This document shows, one piece after another, positions 52,858 through 62,305 of a DNA stretch of 64,000 nucleotides. This stretch comes from Haloarculaceae archaeon H-GB1-1 (GTDB lineage: Archaea > Halobacteriota > Halobacteria > Halobacteriales > Haloarculaceae), in the NCBI GenBank assembly GCA_029688825.1, contig JARUKX010000005.1, forward strand, positions 1 to 64,000. The letters run 5' to 3'. Positions within the stretch are counted from its first letter, which is position 1; the number at the start of each line of letters is the position of its first letter. Both the position numbers and the translations under genes were made by a program. The notes beneath the pieces were generated by a model, which ran no database searches, was not told where the DNA came from, and saw nothing but the letters and a program-made list of their open reading frames with translations.

Positions 52858-52995
52858 CTACGACAGGCGGACGATGTTGTCCGTCCAGCCACCGTCGAAC
52901 TTCGCCCCGCAGTCGTCGTTCGGACATCGCTTGGGCGGAATCCCGGTGTCCGTTTCGAACTCCGTCTCACATTCGGTACAGCGATACCGTGACAT
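52858..52995 (-). CDS. Small zinc-finger protein
   Basis: 45 residues: MSRYRCTECETEFETDTGIP then PKRCPNDDCGAKFDGGWTDN. Cys pairs C-x2-C and C-x4-C form a zinc-ribbon-like site. Convergent with the small helical ORF (one base between stops). A longer frame up to 53205 exists but lacks support. Function unknown; resembles the many short zinc proteins of haloarchaea. Confidence 0.7.
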   Translation of the reverse strand: MSRYRCTECETEFETDTGIPPKRCPNDDCGAKFDGGWTDNIVRLS

Positions 52996-53035
52996 GGGCG
53001 ACAGTACGGACTCGACCCTGTAGTACCTGCCGAGT

Positions 53036-53140
53036 TCACTCGGCGGTATCGGGCCAGCATTCGCGAACGCAGTCCCGACAGACGCACTGGCCGACGTCCA
53101 CGACTTCGTCACACCGGTCACACCGCGGTCGGTAGCACAT
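53036..53140 (-). CDS. Cys-rich microprotein (34 residues)
   Basis: MCYRPRCDRCDEVVDVGQCV, then CRDCVRECWPDTAE, overlapping pieces of one short chain with seven Cys (C-x2-C, C-x-C-x2-C-x3-C). It starts 3 bases after the CbiX-like stop, so it is probably co-translated. Likely zinc- or Fe-S-binding. It could also be a metal chaperone or sensor for the neighbouring cobalt enzyme (inference). Confidence 0.5.
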   Translation of the reverse strand: MCYRPRCDRCDEVVDVGQCVCRDCVRECWPDTAE

Positions 53141-53143
53141 GGG

Positions 53144-53905
53144 TCACGGGTCGGTCGGGTCACCGAGTCCGTCAGCGGCCAGTCGGGGACCGCCCTCCGC
53201 CCCACCGGGGACGGAACGGCTCCCCTCGCGGAGGACGCGCTCGCGAGCCAACTCGGCCTGGATACAGTCCGTCACCCGCGGATGCGCGCCGAGGGGTGCG
53301 GCGATGCCGTCCGGCTCGAACCCGAGCGCCTTCGGAATCCGCTCCTCCGTCGCCTGACAGCGAGCCGGGAACACCGGGACGACCACGACCTCCTCGGTGG
53401 CGACGTCGTACCGGACGCACTCGACGGCCGGGTTCTGCAACAGGTACCCGTCGAGGACCTGCGCGTAGACGTCGCGTTCGCGGATGCGGTCGGCGTGATA
53501 CGCGACGGCGAGGTCCCTGTCGCTGGCGGAACTCCGGCCCAGTCCGACGAGGACCAGCGTCGCCGCAGCGGGAGTGGAGACGTTGGCGTCGGCACGGTCG
53601 AGAACGGCGTCCGTCAGTGCGGGGCTCCAGCCCAGTGGCTCGCAAACGTGGACGGTCCGGTCGGTCACCCTCTCGACGTCCCGAGCGGGGAAGTGCTCGC
53701 GTTCGACGACCAGCGGGGAGACGAACACCGTCTCTGCCTCGACGGCGGCGAGTTCGTCCGCGATCTCAGCCACCGGGTCGTGGTCGTACTGCAGCGTCGT
53801 CACCTCGTCGGCGACGGCTCGCTCCCGCAGTCTGGCTGCGTGCGTCGCCAGGACGTCGCCCGCGCCCGCGGCCGAGCGGCCGACCAGGACGAGCGCGGTC
53901 GTCAT
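53144..53905 (-). CDS. CbiX-like sirohydrochlorin cobaltochelatase family protein
   Basis: 253 residues, two similar halves. The first begins TTALVLVGRSAAGAGDVLAT and holds VSPLVVEREHFPARDV, the equivalent of the His/Glu metal site. The second begins ATLVLVGLGRSSASDRDLAV and contains VVVVPVFPARCQATEERIPK. Class II chelatases insert Co2+ into sirohydrochlorin in anaerobic-type cobalamin synthesis. The classical GHGS motif is changed to GRSA/GRSS, so catalysis is not certain. Divergent from nothing; hemA lies upstream in the same direction. Confidence 0.75.
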   Translation of the reverse strand: MTTALVLVGRSAAGAGDVLATHAARLRERAVADEVTTLQYDHDPVAEIADELAAVEAETVFVSPLVVEREHFPARDVERVTDRTVHVCEPLGWSPALTDAVLDRADANVSTPAAATLVLVGLGRSSASDRDLAVAYHADRIRERDVYAQVLDGYLLQNPAVECVRYDVATEEVVVVPVFPARCQATEERIPKALGFEPDGIAAPLGAHPRVTDCIQAELARERVLREGSRSVPGGAEGGPRLAADGLGDPTDP

Positions 53906-53943
53906 CGGTCACCACCTCGGGAATAATCAATCATGGTTTAGAT

Positions 53944-53957
53944 AACTCAATTGAGGT
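53944..53957. promoter_or_regulatory. Palindrome upstream of the CbiX-like gene
   Basis: CTCAATTGAG (53946-53955) is a perfect 10-bp palindrome in an AT-rich patch about 40 bases before the start. It could be an operator. The AT-rich flanks (GTTTAGATAA and TTGTTTAG) may hold the TATA box. Confidence 0.35.
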
Positions 53958-54095
53958 TGTTTAGACGCTCGTCGCCGTCCCTAATAATCCTTGGGACAGT
54001 GTCCGATCCGGTTCCGGACGCGGCACGCAGACTGCTACAGGGAGCGTGACTGGCGGTGAAACAGCGAGAGACCAGTCGGGCCGATTCCAGCCGAG

Positions 54096-55400
54096 TCAAT
54101 CGTCGACGATGCGCCCCAGTGACTGATGTACGGGTTCCTCCGAGCCCGGATCCGCGTCACGACGATCGTCGAGTTCGAACAGCCTCGTGAGGGCGGCGAC
54201 TCGCTCGGGGTCGTCCTCGGCGGCGGCCCGACGGAGCGCTGCCGTCGGGTCCGCGAGCAGCCGCGATACGAGCGCGTCCGCGAGCGACTCTACGACGTCG
54301 CGCTCGTCGGCATCGAGTCCGCCACTGGCGTCGAGTCGTTCGAGAGCCACCTCGACCTGTCGTTGCTTCACGCGCTCTGCGTCGCCGTAGAGGGTGGCGA
54401 TGGCACCGTCGACGCGCCGCCGTCGGAGTTGCGTTCGCAGGTCCGGGACAGCGTCGGTGACCAGCGCCTCGACTTCTCGGACGGCCTCGCGCCGACGATC
54501 CCGGATGGACTCCGACACCGCGTCGAAATCGTCCAACGTGGCCACCCGACAGGACGGGTGGTCCGCGACTGCGGGTGAGACGTCCCGCGGCTGGGCGATG
54601 TCGACGAAGAACGTCTCGCCCGCCCCCGCTACTGTGTCCTCGTCGACGACGGGGTCGGGACTGGCCGTCGCGGTGACGACGGTATCCGCCTCGTCGAGGA
54701 GGCCATCGAGATCGGACAGGCTGGCCGGCGACGCTTGCGCTGTGAGGTCCTCGCACACCAGTCGCGCCCGCTCCGGCGTTCGATTGGCGACGACGAGCGT
54801 GTCCGCGGCGCTCGACGCGAGAGCGCGGGCGGCGGCTGCACCCATCCGTCCAGCACCGACGACCAGCGCCGTCGCCCCCGCCAGGGGAGCCTCACGCCCC
54901 AGCAGGTCCGTCGCAGCAGTCGCGACCGAGCCTGCGCCTTCGTTGATGGCCGTCTCCGTGCGTGCGCGTTTGCCCACGCGGATGGCCTTCGTGACGACAG
55001 TCTCCAGTACCGGCCCGACCGCGTCCACGCTGCGAGCGGTCTCGTAGCCTCGTTCGACCTGCCCGAGGATCTCGTCCTCACCGACGACGAGCGATTCGAG
55101 GCCCGCCGCGACCCTGAGGAGGTGTTCGAGACACGTCGTCTGATCCATCCGAACGCACTCCGAACGCCCGGCGATGGGCGTCTCCGAGAGTGCCCGGAAT
55201 CCCGCAGTCTCGTCGTCTGCGACGGCGTACGCCTCGATTCGGTTGCACGTCGCGAGCGCGAAGGCCTCCGAGACACCGGGCGAATCGAGGACCGTCCCGA
55301 GGACGTCCACCTCGTCGGCCCGAGCGGCCTCGAGGGCGTCGACGTCGGCCACGTCGTGTGACAGTCGAACGCCGACGAGCGTTCCTCGACCGTCGGTCAC
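54096..55400 (-). CDS. hemA: Glutamyl-tRNA reductase HemA
   Basis: 434 residues. Catalytic Cys in [18 protein letters not shown] domain [34 protein letters not shown]; helical dimer domain at the end. Makes glutamate-1-semialdehyde, the first committed tetrapyrrole precursor. GTG 55400 is preferred over ATG 55457: it gives the usual lead-in [19 protein letters not shown], and it overlaps the stop of an upstream 30-codon ORF (GTGA). Here it sits among cobalamin genes. Confidence 0.9.
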   Translation of the reverse strand: MTDGRGTLVGVRLSHDVADVDALEAARADEVDVLGTVLDSPGVSEAFALATCNRIEAYAVADDETAGFRALSETPIAGRSECVRMDQTTCLEHLLRVAAGLESLVVGEDEILGQVERGYETARSVDAVGPVLETVVTKAIRVGKRARTETAINEGAGSVATAATDLLGREAPLAGATALVVGAGRMGAAAARALASSAADTLVVANRTPERARLVCEDLTAQASPASLSDLDGLLDEADTVVTATASPDPVVDEDTVAGAGETFFVDIAQPRDVSPAVADHPSCRVATLDDFDAVSESIRDRRREAVREVEALVTDAVPDLRTQLRRRRVDGAIATLYGDAERVKQRQVEVALERLDASGGLDADERDVVESLADALVSRLLADPTAALRRAAAEDDPERVAALTRLFELDDRRDADPGSEEPVHQSLGRIVDD

Positions 55401-55489
55401 CGCTTGGCCACCTCCGGCGACGCCCGCGAGAACCCAGTCCCGTCCGAGTGGCTGCACCCGGCGAGTCGTCGAAGGGACCAGGGCATCAT
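55397..55489 (-). CDS. Possible 30-residue leader ORF of hemA
   Basis: [20 protein letters not shown] and ten more residues, then TGA overlapping the hemA GTG (GTGA at 55400-55397). It begins close to where a transcript from the AT-rich box at 55519-55529 should start. It may load ribosomes for hemA. No conservation data. Confidence 0.3.
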   Translation of the reverse strand: MMPWSLRRLAGCSHSDGTGFSRASPEVAKR

Positions 55490-55490
55490 C

Positions 55491-55535
55491 GTGTATACAA
55501 ACCTCAGTGGGATTACTTCAATTTTACTTGTACAC
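55491..55535. promoter_or_regulatory. Divergent control region of hemA and the cobalamin operon
   Basis: Inverted repeat GTGTATACAA (55491-55500) and TTGTACAC (55528-55535) frame an AT-rich box (CAATTTTACTT). The box is the likely hemA promoter; the arms may bind a regulator. Confidence 0.35.
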
Positions 55536-55590
55536 CCGCCGGGCTTTTTGCCCTCGCCAGCCTGTGTGAGTCGAGACCGCAAAGCGACCG

Positions 55591-55600
55591 AACAATTAAA
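55591..55600 (+). promoter_or_regulatory. TATA-like box of the cobalamin operon
   Basis: AACAATTAAA, centred 29 bases before the ATG of the mini-ORF at 55627. Confidence 0.5.
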
Positions 55601-55626
55601 GTCAGTTTGTGTTAGTTCAACCAGAC

Positions 55627-55671
55627 ATGGAATACGACGCGGTTCGGCGCGTCGGGAGTCACGGCCTATGA
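55627..55671 (+). CDS. Possible 14-residue leader ORF of the cobalamin operon
   Basis: [14 protein letters not shown] then TGA, overlapping the ATG of the next gene (ATGA at 55668-55671). The start is at leaderless distance from the TATA box at 55591-55600. Confidence 0.3.
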   Translation: MEYDAVRRVGSHGL

Positions 55672-56705
55672 AATTCGTACTCACCATCGGAAACACGGAA
55701 ACGGCGAAGATCGACGGCATCAGCGCGGCAGGCGCAAATCCGGACCTGATGGTCCACACGCCGAGCGCGGACGCCGAGATACTCACCTACGGCGAGCCCG
55801 TCGAGACGCCGGTCGTCCCGGTCAGCCCGACCGGCTGTCCGACGCCGGCGGTCATCTCCCGGGCCGTCCGAGAGTGCCTGGAGTTCGAGACCGTCGTCGT
55901 CGACGCCGGCGCGGCGAGCCAGACGAGCGCACCGTCCGTCGAGATGCCCGGTCCGGCCGGGAACGACGTTCGCGAGGAGGTCGCCGTTCCCGAGGCCGAG
56001 GCGAAGTTCGAGAGCGCCCGCGCGTACGGCCAGGCGCTCCCCGACGACGAGATCGTCGTCGCCGAGACCATCCCCGGCGGCACGACGACGGCGCTCGGCG
56101 TCCTCACGGCGCTGGGCGAGCGCACTGACGTCTCCTCGTCGCTTCCCGAGAACCCCCTCGAACTCAAACGCGACGTCGTAAGCGAGGCCCTGGACGCGAG
56201 CGGTCTCGAACCCGGCGACGCCGCGGGCGACCCGCTCGAAGCCGTCGCGGCTGCTGGCGACCCGGTCCTCACGACCGTCGCTGGCCTCACCGTCGGCGCG
56301 CTGGAGTCGGGCACCGAGGTCACGCTCGGCGGCGGCACCCAGATGAGCGCCGCGGCCGCGCTCGTCCGACACTACGGCGTCACGGAGTCGTTCTCGCAGT
56401 TCACGACCTCGTTCATCGCCGCCGACGAGAGTTCCGACGTGCAGGAACTGGCCGCCGACCTCGACCTCGACCTGACCGCCACCGACCCCGAGTTCGCCGA
56501 GACGGACCACCCCGCGATGGACGCGTACGTCCGGGGCGAGGCGAAGGAGGGCGTCGGCATGGGCGGCGCGCTCGGCCTCGCGGCCGAGTCCGACGTCGAG
56601 ATGGCCGCCGTCCGCGAGCGCGTCGTAGCCGTCTACGACCGCCTGCTCGCGGACGTTCCCGAGGAACACCCCGCCGCCGAACACGCCGGCACGGCCGCCG
56701 AATGA
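55668..56705 (+). CDS. UPF0284/CobT-like phosphoribosyltransferase family protein
   Basis: 345 residues. [20 protein letters not shown] opens the archaeal branch of the nicotinate-nucleotide:dimethylbenzimidazole phosphoribosyltransferase superfamily. [40 protein letters not shown] and the C-terminal [16 protein letters not shown] are glycine-rich active-site-like blocks. Probably activates the lower ligand base for cobalamin. ATG 55668 is decided by the conserved opening. First of four ATGA- or closely linked cobalamin genes. Confidence 0.85.
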   Translation: MKFVLTIGNTETAKIDGISAAGANPDLMVHTPSADAEILTYGEPVETPVVPVSPTGCPTPAVISRAVRECLEFETVVVDAGAASQTSAPSVEMPGPAGNDVREEVAVPEAEAKFESARAYGQALPDDEIVVAETIPGGTTTALGVLTALGERTDVSSSLPENPLELKRDVVSEALDASGLEPGDAAGDPLEAVAAAGDPVLTTVAGLTVGALESGTEVTLGGGTQMSAAAALVRHYGVTESFSQFTTSFIAADESSDVQELAADLDLDLTATDPEFAETDHPAMDAYVRGEAKEGVGMGGALGLAAESDVEMAAVRERVVAVYDRLLADVPEEHPAAEHAGTAAE

Positions 56706-58006
56706 CGATGCAGGGATTCGTCCTCGGCGGGACGAGTTCGGGCGTCGGCAAGACCGTCGCGACGCTGGCCGTCATCCGCGCGCTGGAGGACGCCGGCGCG
56801 GACGTCCAGCCGGCGAAGGCCGGCCCCGACTTCATCGACCCGAGCCACCACGCCGCGCTGACCGGCAAACCCTCCCGCACGCTCGACGTCTGGATGCAGG
56901 GCGAGGAGGGCATCGTCCGGAACTATCACCGCGGCCACGGCGACGTCTGCGTCGTCGAAGGCGTGATGGGCCTGTACGACGGCTCGAAGTCCTCGACCGC
57001 GATGGTCGCCGACGCGCTCGACCTCCCCGTCGTCCTCGTCGTCGACGCGAAGGCGGGCATGGAGAGCGTCGGTGCGACCGCGCTCGGCTTCCGCGAGTAC
57101 GCCCGCGAGGCCGGTCGCGACGTCGAGGTCGCCGGCATCGTCGCCCAGCGCGCCCACGGCGGCCGCCACGAGGAGGGCATCCGCGACGCGCTCCCGGAGG
57201 GAATGGAGTTCTTCGGCCGCATCGCGCCGTCGGGCGATCTGGAGATTCCCGACCGACACCTCGGCCTGCACATGGGCGAGGAGGCACCGCTCGACGAAGA
57301 GGCGCTGGAGAGTGCCGCCGAACACCTCGACGCGCAGGCCCTGCTCGACGCGGCCGGCGACCCGCCGGAACCCGACTTCTCGGCGGGCCGCTCGGTCACG
57401 GACCGAACGGTCGCCGTCGCGCAGGACTCGGCGTTCTGCTTCGTCTACCCGGCCACGCTCGAACGGCTGCGCGAGCGCGCCGAGGTGGTCACCTTCGCGC
57501 CGACGGACGGCGACGCCCTCCCCGACTGTGACGGCGTCTACCTCCCCGGCGGCTACCCCGAACTCCACCCCGAGGAGCTGTCGGAGAGCGACGCCCTCGC
57601 GACGCTGGCGGACCGTGCGAGCGAGGGGCTGCCCGTCGTCGGCGAGTGCGGCGGTCTGATGGCCATGTGCGAGTCGCTCACCACGAAAGACGGCGACACC
57701 TACGAGATGGCCGGCATCCTCCCCGCCGATGTCGAGATGAAGGGGATGTACCAGGCGCTCGACCACGTCGAACTCCGCACGACCCGCGACGTCCCGACCG
57801 CCGACGAGGGCGACCGGCTCACCGGTCACGAGTTCCACTACTCCAGCGCGGACGTAGGGACGGACGCCCGCTTCGCCTTCGAGATGGAGCGCGGCGACGG
57901 AATCGACGGCGAACACGATGGCCTCATCACCTACGAGTCCGTGGGTACGTACTGCCACACGCACGCGGAACACGGCGCGTTCGACGCCCTCATCGACAAT
58001 CTATGA
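56702..58006 (+). CDS. cbiA: Cobyrinate a,c-diamide synthase CbiA
   Basis: 434 residues. N-terminal P-loop amidoligase ([20 protein letters not shown], then [18 protein letters not shown]) and C-terminal class I glutamine amidotransferase with nucleophile Cys in [15 protein letters not shown] and late His in [12 protein letters not shown]- and Gln-dependent amidation of the a and c side chains. Overlaps the previous and next genes by 4 bases each. Confidence 0.94.
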   Translation: MTMQGFVLGGTSSGVGKTVATLAVIRALEDAGADVQPAKAGPDFIDPSHHAALTGKPSRTLDVWMQGEEGIVRNYHRGHGDVCVVEGVMGLYDGSKSSTAMVADALDLPVVLVVDAKAGMESVGATALGFREYAREAGRDVEVAGIVAQRAHGGRHEEGIRDALPEGMEFFGRIAPSGDLEIPDRHLGLHMGEEAPLDEEALESAAEHLDAQALLDAAGDPPEPDFSAGRSVTDRTVAVAQDSAFCFVYPATLERLRERAEVVTFAPTDGDALPDCDGVYLPGGYPELHPEELSESDALATLADRASEGLPVVGECGGLMAMCESLTTKDGDTYEMAGILPADVEMKGMYQALDHVELRTTRDVPTADEGDRLTGHEFHYSSADVGTDARFAFEMERGDGIDGEHDGLITYESVGTYCHTHAEHGAFDALIDNL

Positions 58007-58671
58007 CGGAAGACACCGACACGCCCGGCAAGGGCCACACACCCGAAGCACAGGACATCCACCCCAGCGCACCCGAGGAATTCGGCCTCGTCCAGGTCTG
58101 GTGGGGCGACGGCAAGGGCAAGACCACCTCCGCGATGGGGATGGGCTTCCGCGCGGCCGGCCACGGCTTCCGCGTCCACATGCTCCAGTTCATGAAGGGC
58201 GGCGCGGACAGCGTCGAGGACGTCCGCGGGGAGTACAACGCCATCGAAGCGTTCCCCGGATTCACCTACGAGAACGCCGGCCACTACGGCTGGCACGACC
58301 GCGGTCCCTCCACGGAAGAGGACGAGCAAGCCCACGAAACCGAGGCCGATGCCGGCTTCGCGCGAGCGAAAGAGCTGGTCGAGGCCGCTCGCGACGTCGA
58401 CGGCCCGCTCGCACTCGACGGGCCGGCCGAGGACGGCGTCCACATGCTCATCCTCGACGAGGTCGTCTACGCGGCCAACCGCGGCCTCATCGACCCGGAC
58501 GACCTGCTGGACCTGATCGCGGACAAGCCCGAGAACCTCGAACTCGTCCTCACGGGCGGCCACGAGAAGCCCGAGTTCCTCTACGACGCGGCGGACCTCG
58601 TGACCAACGTGCGCAAGGAGAAACACCCCATCGAGGCGGGCCAGCCGGCCCGCAAGGGCACCGAGTACTGA
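58003..58671 (+). CDS. cobA: Cob(I)alamin adenosyltransferase CobA/BtuR type
   Basis: 222 residues. P-loop [20 protein letters not shown] near residue 33, then [34 protein letters not shown] and [20 protein letters not shown]. Adds the 5'-deoxyadenosyl group to the corrinoid. The N-terminal 30 residues are an acidic extension. The start by ATGA overlap with cbiA replaces the longer frame. Confidence 0.94.
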   Translation: MTEDTDTPGKGHTPEAQDIHPSAPEEFGLVQVWWGDGKGKTTSAMGMGFRAAGHGFRVHMLQFMKGGADSVEDVRGEYNAIEAFPGFTYENAGHYGWHDRGPSTEEDEQAHETEADAGFARAKELVEAARDVDGPLALDGPAEDGVHMLILDEVVYAANRGLIDPDDLLDLIADKPENLELVLTGGHEKPEFLYDAADLVTNVRKEKHPIEAGQPARKGTEY

Positions 58672-58672
58672 G

Positions 58673-60202
58673 ATGCCCGCGGCAAGCGACGACGGTACGT
58701 CGACGCGGACGCTTCTCGTCGCCGGCACGGCGAGTCACGTCGGCAAGAGCGTGGTGACCGCCGGGCTCTGTCGACACCTCGCACGACAGGGGGTCGCTGT
58801 CGCGCCGTTCAAGGCCCAGAACATGTCCAACAACGCCCGCGCAGTGGCGTCACCCTCCGACGGGTTCGGCGAAATCGGGGTCTCACAGTACGTCCAGGCC
58901 CGCGCCGCGGAGGTGCAGGCCACGACGGACATGAACCCCGTGCTGCTGAAGCCCCGCGGCGACGGCGAGAGCCAGCTCGTCGTTCAGGGCGACGCCGTCG
59001 ACCACTACGAGTCCCGCGGCTACTACGAGAATCACTGGGAGGACGCCCGCACCGCCGCGGTCGAATCGTACGAGCGGCTCGCGGACGACTACGACGTCCT
59101 CGTCGCCGAGGGCGCGGGCAGCGTCGCCGAAATCAACCTCACCGACCGCGACCTTCCGAACCGAGAGGTCGTCGACTTCGCGGACGCCGACGTGCTGCTC
59201 GTCGCCGACATCGAGCGCGGCGGCGTCTTCGCCGCCATCTACGGTACGCTGGAACTGATGCCCGAGGACGTGTACGAGAACGTCGTCGGCGTGGTGATCA
59301 ACAAGTTCCGCGGCGACCGCTCGCTACTGGAGCCCGGCATCGAGGAGATAGAGGAGCGGACCGGCGTACCAGTCCTCGGCGTCCTGCCGTACGACGATCC
59401 CGGCCTCCCCGCAGAGGACAGCGTCTCTCTGCCCTCGACGCAGGGCCGTGCCGTGTTGGGAGACGACGACGGCGTCGCCGACGCGCGCACCGTGACCGTC
59501 GCGGTGCCGCGACTCCCGCGAATCTCGAACTTCACCGACATGGAGCCGCTCGCTCGCGTCCCCGGCGTCCGCGTCGCGTACGTTCCGCCGCCGGACGACC
59601 TCACCGACGCCGACGCGGTCGTTCTCCCCGGCACCAAAAATACGGTCGACGACCTCCAGGCGCTGCAACGGGCCGGGTTCGACGACGCGCTGGCTGCCTT
59701 CGACGGCCCCGTCGTCGGCCTCTGCGGCGGCTACCAGATGCTCGGCGAGCGCATCACGAACGCCGGCGTGGAGAGCACGGACGACCTAGACGCGGTCGAT
59801 GGGTTCGGCCTCCTCCCCGTCGAGACCGAATTCTCCTCCGAGAAGACCGTCGTCGCCGTCGAGCGCGAGATCGACGGGGCGGAGCATGGGCTGCTGGCCG
59901 ATGCGAACGGGACCGTCGCGGGCTACGAGATACACATGGGGGACTCGCGGCCGACCGACGAGGACGCCCTGTCCCACCCGCTCGGTCCCGACAGCGCCGC
60001 GACCGACCGAGTCGTCGGAACCTACCTCCACGGCGTCTTCGAGAACGAGTCCGCGCGGGAGGCGTTCGTCGCGGCGGTGTACGACCACGCTGGCGTCGAG
60101 CGCCCCGCCGCGGCGGCGGAGCGGCAATCCCCCTACGAGGCAGCGGCGGACGTCGTGGCCGAGTACGTCGACCTCGGCGCGCTCGGGCTGCCGGTCGAGT
60201 AG
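58673..60202 (+). CDS. cbiP: Cobyric acid synthase CbiP/CobQ
   Basis: 509 residues. Amidoligase half with [36 protein letters not shown] and [19 protein letters not shown]; glutamine amidotransferase half with [13 protein letters not shown] (Cys nucleophile) and a late His in [10 protein letters not shown]. Amidates four side chains of adenosyl-cobyrinate diamide. It starts one base after the cobA stop. Confidence 0.95.
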   Translation: MPAASDDGTSTRTLLVAGTASHVGKSVVTAGLCRHLARQGVAVAPFKAQNMSNNARAVASPSDGFGEIGVSQYVQARAAEVQATTDMNPVLLKPRGDGESQLVVQGDAVDHYESRGYYENHWEDARTAAVESYERLADDYDVLVAEGAGSVAEINLTDRDLPNREVVDFADADVLLVADIERGGVFAAIYGTLELMPEDVYENVVGVVINKFRGDRSLLEPGIEEIEERTGVPVLGVLPYDDPGLPAEDSVSLPSTQGRAVLGDDDGVADARTVTVAVPRLPRISNFTDMEPLARVPGVRVAYVPPPDDLTDADAVVLPGTKNTVDDLQALQRAGFDDALAAFDGPVVGLCGGYQMLGERITNAGVESTDDLDAVDGFGLLPVETEFSSEKTVVAVEREIDGAEHGLLADANGTVAGYEIHMGDSRPTDEDALSHPLGPDSAATDRVVGTYLHGVFENESAREAFVAAVYDHAGVERPAAAAERQSPYEAAADVVAEYVDLGALGLPVE

Positions 60203-60223
60203 CCGCTACAGCTCGTCACCGCG

Positions 60224-60715
60224 TCACGATCCCGAGACGTTCAGCCACCGCAGCGTGGGTCCGCTATCCGGCGTGTCCTGGACGGTCGTCACTTCCTCGC
60301 CGTCTCGAACGACCGTTACGGAGTCGAATCCGTCCGGGAACGTCGCCGAGAGTTCGACGGTCGATCCAGTGGGACAGTCCGGCGTCCCGGCCTTCTCGGC
60401 CTCGACGGTCCGAATCGAGAAGCGATAGCTCCCGTTTCCGACGTAGCTGAGGTCCGTCTCGACCGTTCGGTTCGGCGGGTGTTCGACGGTCAGGTTCAAC
60501 ACCATCAGTTCCCCGTCGTCGCTACTGGTCGTGAACACCCAGTTCCCGACGTCGGGATACGAGTCGGGGAGACAGCCGCTGGCCGTCGCGATCGAGTGTG
60601 GCGGACTCTCGGGGTCGAGGCTTCGCTCGGTGGGTACGACAGCGGTCACGGCGAGCCCACCGACCGCGAGGCCCGCGAGAAAGGCGGCGACGACCGCAGT
60701 TCGACGAGACACCAT
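60224..60715 (-). CDS. Membrane-anchored or secreted protein of unknown function
   Basis: 163 residues. N-terminal hydrophobic helix after two Arg (VSRRTAVVAAFLAGLAVGGL, then AVTAVVP) suggests an anchor or signal. The outer part is beta-rich (WVFTTSSDDGELMVLNLTVE and later) with two Cys that could pair. ATG 60715 is taken; six more codons are open upstream. Convergent with cbiP. Confidence 0.7.
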   Translation of the reverse strand: MVSRRTAVVAAFLAGLAVGGLAVTAVVPTERSLDPESPPHSIATASGCLPDSYPDVGNWVFTTSSDDGELMVLNLTVEHPPNRTVETDLSYVGNGSYRFSIRTVEAEKAGTPDCPTGSTVELSATFPDGFDSVTVVRDGEEVTTVQDTPDSGPTLRWLNVSGS

Positions 60716-60838
60716 AGCGGAACGTACAGCCAAGCGCTGGATAGTCGTTGGGTGCGCCGATAGGTTCGCCCGCAGAATACTGTGTCCAGATGCAGCGGGT
60801 CACGGCCTCCGGTCGACGGTCGGCTCGCCCGCGGAGAT

Positions 60839-61132
60839 TCACTCGGCCGTCGCTGGCGCGTCGTCGGCCGACTCCCCATTGCCCGTTTCGACGGTCACGT
60901 CGGCGTCCGCGACGACTTCCTCGACGTCGACGCCCTCCCGCTCGGCGAGCGCCTCGAGAACGGCCCGCTGGGTGGCGAGTTCGCGCTCCAGTTCGACGAC
61001 CCGGTCGCTCGTGTCCTCGAAGTCGTCTCTGAGCGCTTCGAGGTCCGAGACCACCTCGTTCACCTTTCCGTACGTCTTCTCCGCCATCGAGGCGACTTTC
61101 TGGATCTTCTTCGCGGTACTTCCGAATCCCAT
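60839..61132 (-). CDS. Small coiled-coil protein (DUF5798-type)
   Basis: 97 residues. MGFGSTAKKIQKVASMAEKT, then a long coiled coil (about 22-68: VSDLEALRDDFEDTSDRVVE and on), and an acidic tail. The opening and length match a conserved haloarchaeal family of unknown function. Confidence 0.75.
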   Translation of the reverse strand: MGFGSTAKKIQKVASMAEKTYGKVNEVVSDLEALRDDFEDTSDRVVELERELATQRAVLEALAEREGVDVEEVVADADVTVETGNGESADDAPATAE

Positions 61133-61180
61133 ACGCGGTGCCAGGGGGCCAGCGTACGTGGGTGTTGTGGCTCGGCGAAC

Positions 61181-62245
61181 TCAGCCGACGCGCACGTCGA
61201 GCAGCCGACCGACCACCGCGTCGCGCTCGTCGTCGCGCCGCGCCTCGAACAGGAGCGGATCGGCGGTCGTCTCCTCGGGGTACGCGTCGACCGGCAGGTA
61301 GTACTCGCGGTCGTCGACCTCGACGTAGAGGTGGTACGCCGGCCGACGTTCAGATGCGTCCGCGGGCAGCCAGCCGGTCGGGTGGAACGCAGCGGCCTCG
61401 CCGGTGAGAGAGCGCGTCGCCCCGTCCTCGGACTCGTACTCGACCGTCACGGGTACGTCCTGTCCGTCCACGACGGCGAGGAGCGCCTGGGCGTCGGCGT
61501 CGAACCACTCCCGGTCGGCGTCGAGAAGTTCCCGGAGCGTATCGGGCATGTCCTCGCCGTCAGGTCGACGCTCGTCGACCGGGAGGCCCGCGACGTCCCG
61601 ACCGCGAACGTCCAGGAAGACGACGGCGGCGGTCCAGGTCCCGCCGTCGAGGGTCAGATGGAGACCGTCGTCCGTCGGGTCGCTTCGCGCCACGACGTCG
61701 AACCGCCCGCCGGTGTCGGGGACCTCGAAGGTCACGCGGCCGAGTTCCGCCGCCTCCAGCCCGCGGGGGTCGGTCCAGAAGTAGCCCCGCTGGTCGTCCA
61801 CCGCGACGACGCGGCCGCGATAGCTGTGCGACCGCGGGTCGTAGCCCGTCTCGGCGCTCGCGGGCGCAGTCTCCACCGCGATGCGGTCGCCGACGGCCAG
61901 TTCGAACACCGGATGCGAGATGGTCGCGCACCGCGCCCGAGCGGGCGGTGGCTCTGGGTCGGTCCACTGCAGGACGAACGTGAAGTCGTCGCGCTGGACG
62001 GCGGGAACGAAGACGAACCGGCCGTCGTTCCGTGCCGTCCGCTCGGCGTCGAGGGTCAGCGGATAGGTCTCATCGAGGTCCGCGAACGAGAGCGAGGCGA
62101 CGAAGCCCGCTTCCTCCGCAGCCACAGAGACGGTCGCCTCGTAGTCGCCGACGGTGATCCGCCAGCGGGCCGACCGCTCGAACGTCGCCGCCGGAGCGAC
62201 GGACTCGCCGTCGAACTGTGCACGAACCGGGAACGAGTCGTCCAT
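61181..62245 (-). CDS. Conserved acidic protein of unknown function
   Basis: 354 residues, beta-rich, acidic, no signal peptide, membrane segment, Cys pairs or known catalytic motif. It contains repeats of short strands such as FSVPVR-like FPVRAQFDGESVAPAATFE and LFEARRDDERDAVVGRLLDV at the end. Third-position GC is high and coding is clear. I do not recognise the family. Confidence 0.7.
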   Translation of the reverse strand: MDDSFPVRAQFDGESVAPAATFERSARWRITVGDYEATVSVAAEEAGFVASLSFADLDETYPLTLDAERTARNDGRFVFVPAVQRDDFTFVLQWTDPEPPPARARCATISHPVFELAVGDRIAVETAPASAETGYDPRSHSYRGRVVAVDDQRGYFWTDPRGLEAAELGRVTFEVPDTGGRFDVVARSDPTDDGLHLTLDGGTWTAAVVFLDVRGRDVAGLPVDERRPDGEDMPDTLRELLDADREWFDADAQALLAVVDGQDVPVTVEYESEDGATRSLTGEAAAFHPTGWLPADASERRPAYHLYVEVDDREYYLPVDAYPEETTADPLLFEARRDDERDAVVGRLLDVRVG

Positions 62246-62305
62246 TCGACTGCGGGTTTGGGCGCGATCCGCTAAAGCGTTGGCAGGAATTCGAACGCGA
62301 CGTCG

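Noticed and set aside
55400-55667. Cobalamin riboswitch upstream of the cobalamin genes
   Set aside because: No B12-box or the expected multi-helix layout; the region is short and better explained by promoters and mini-ORFs.
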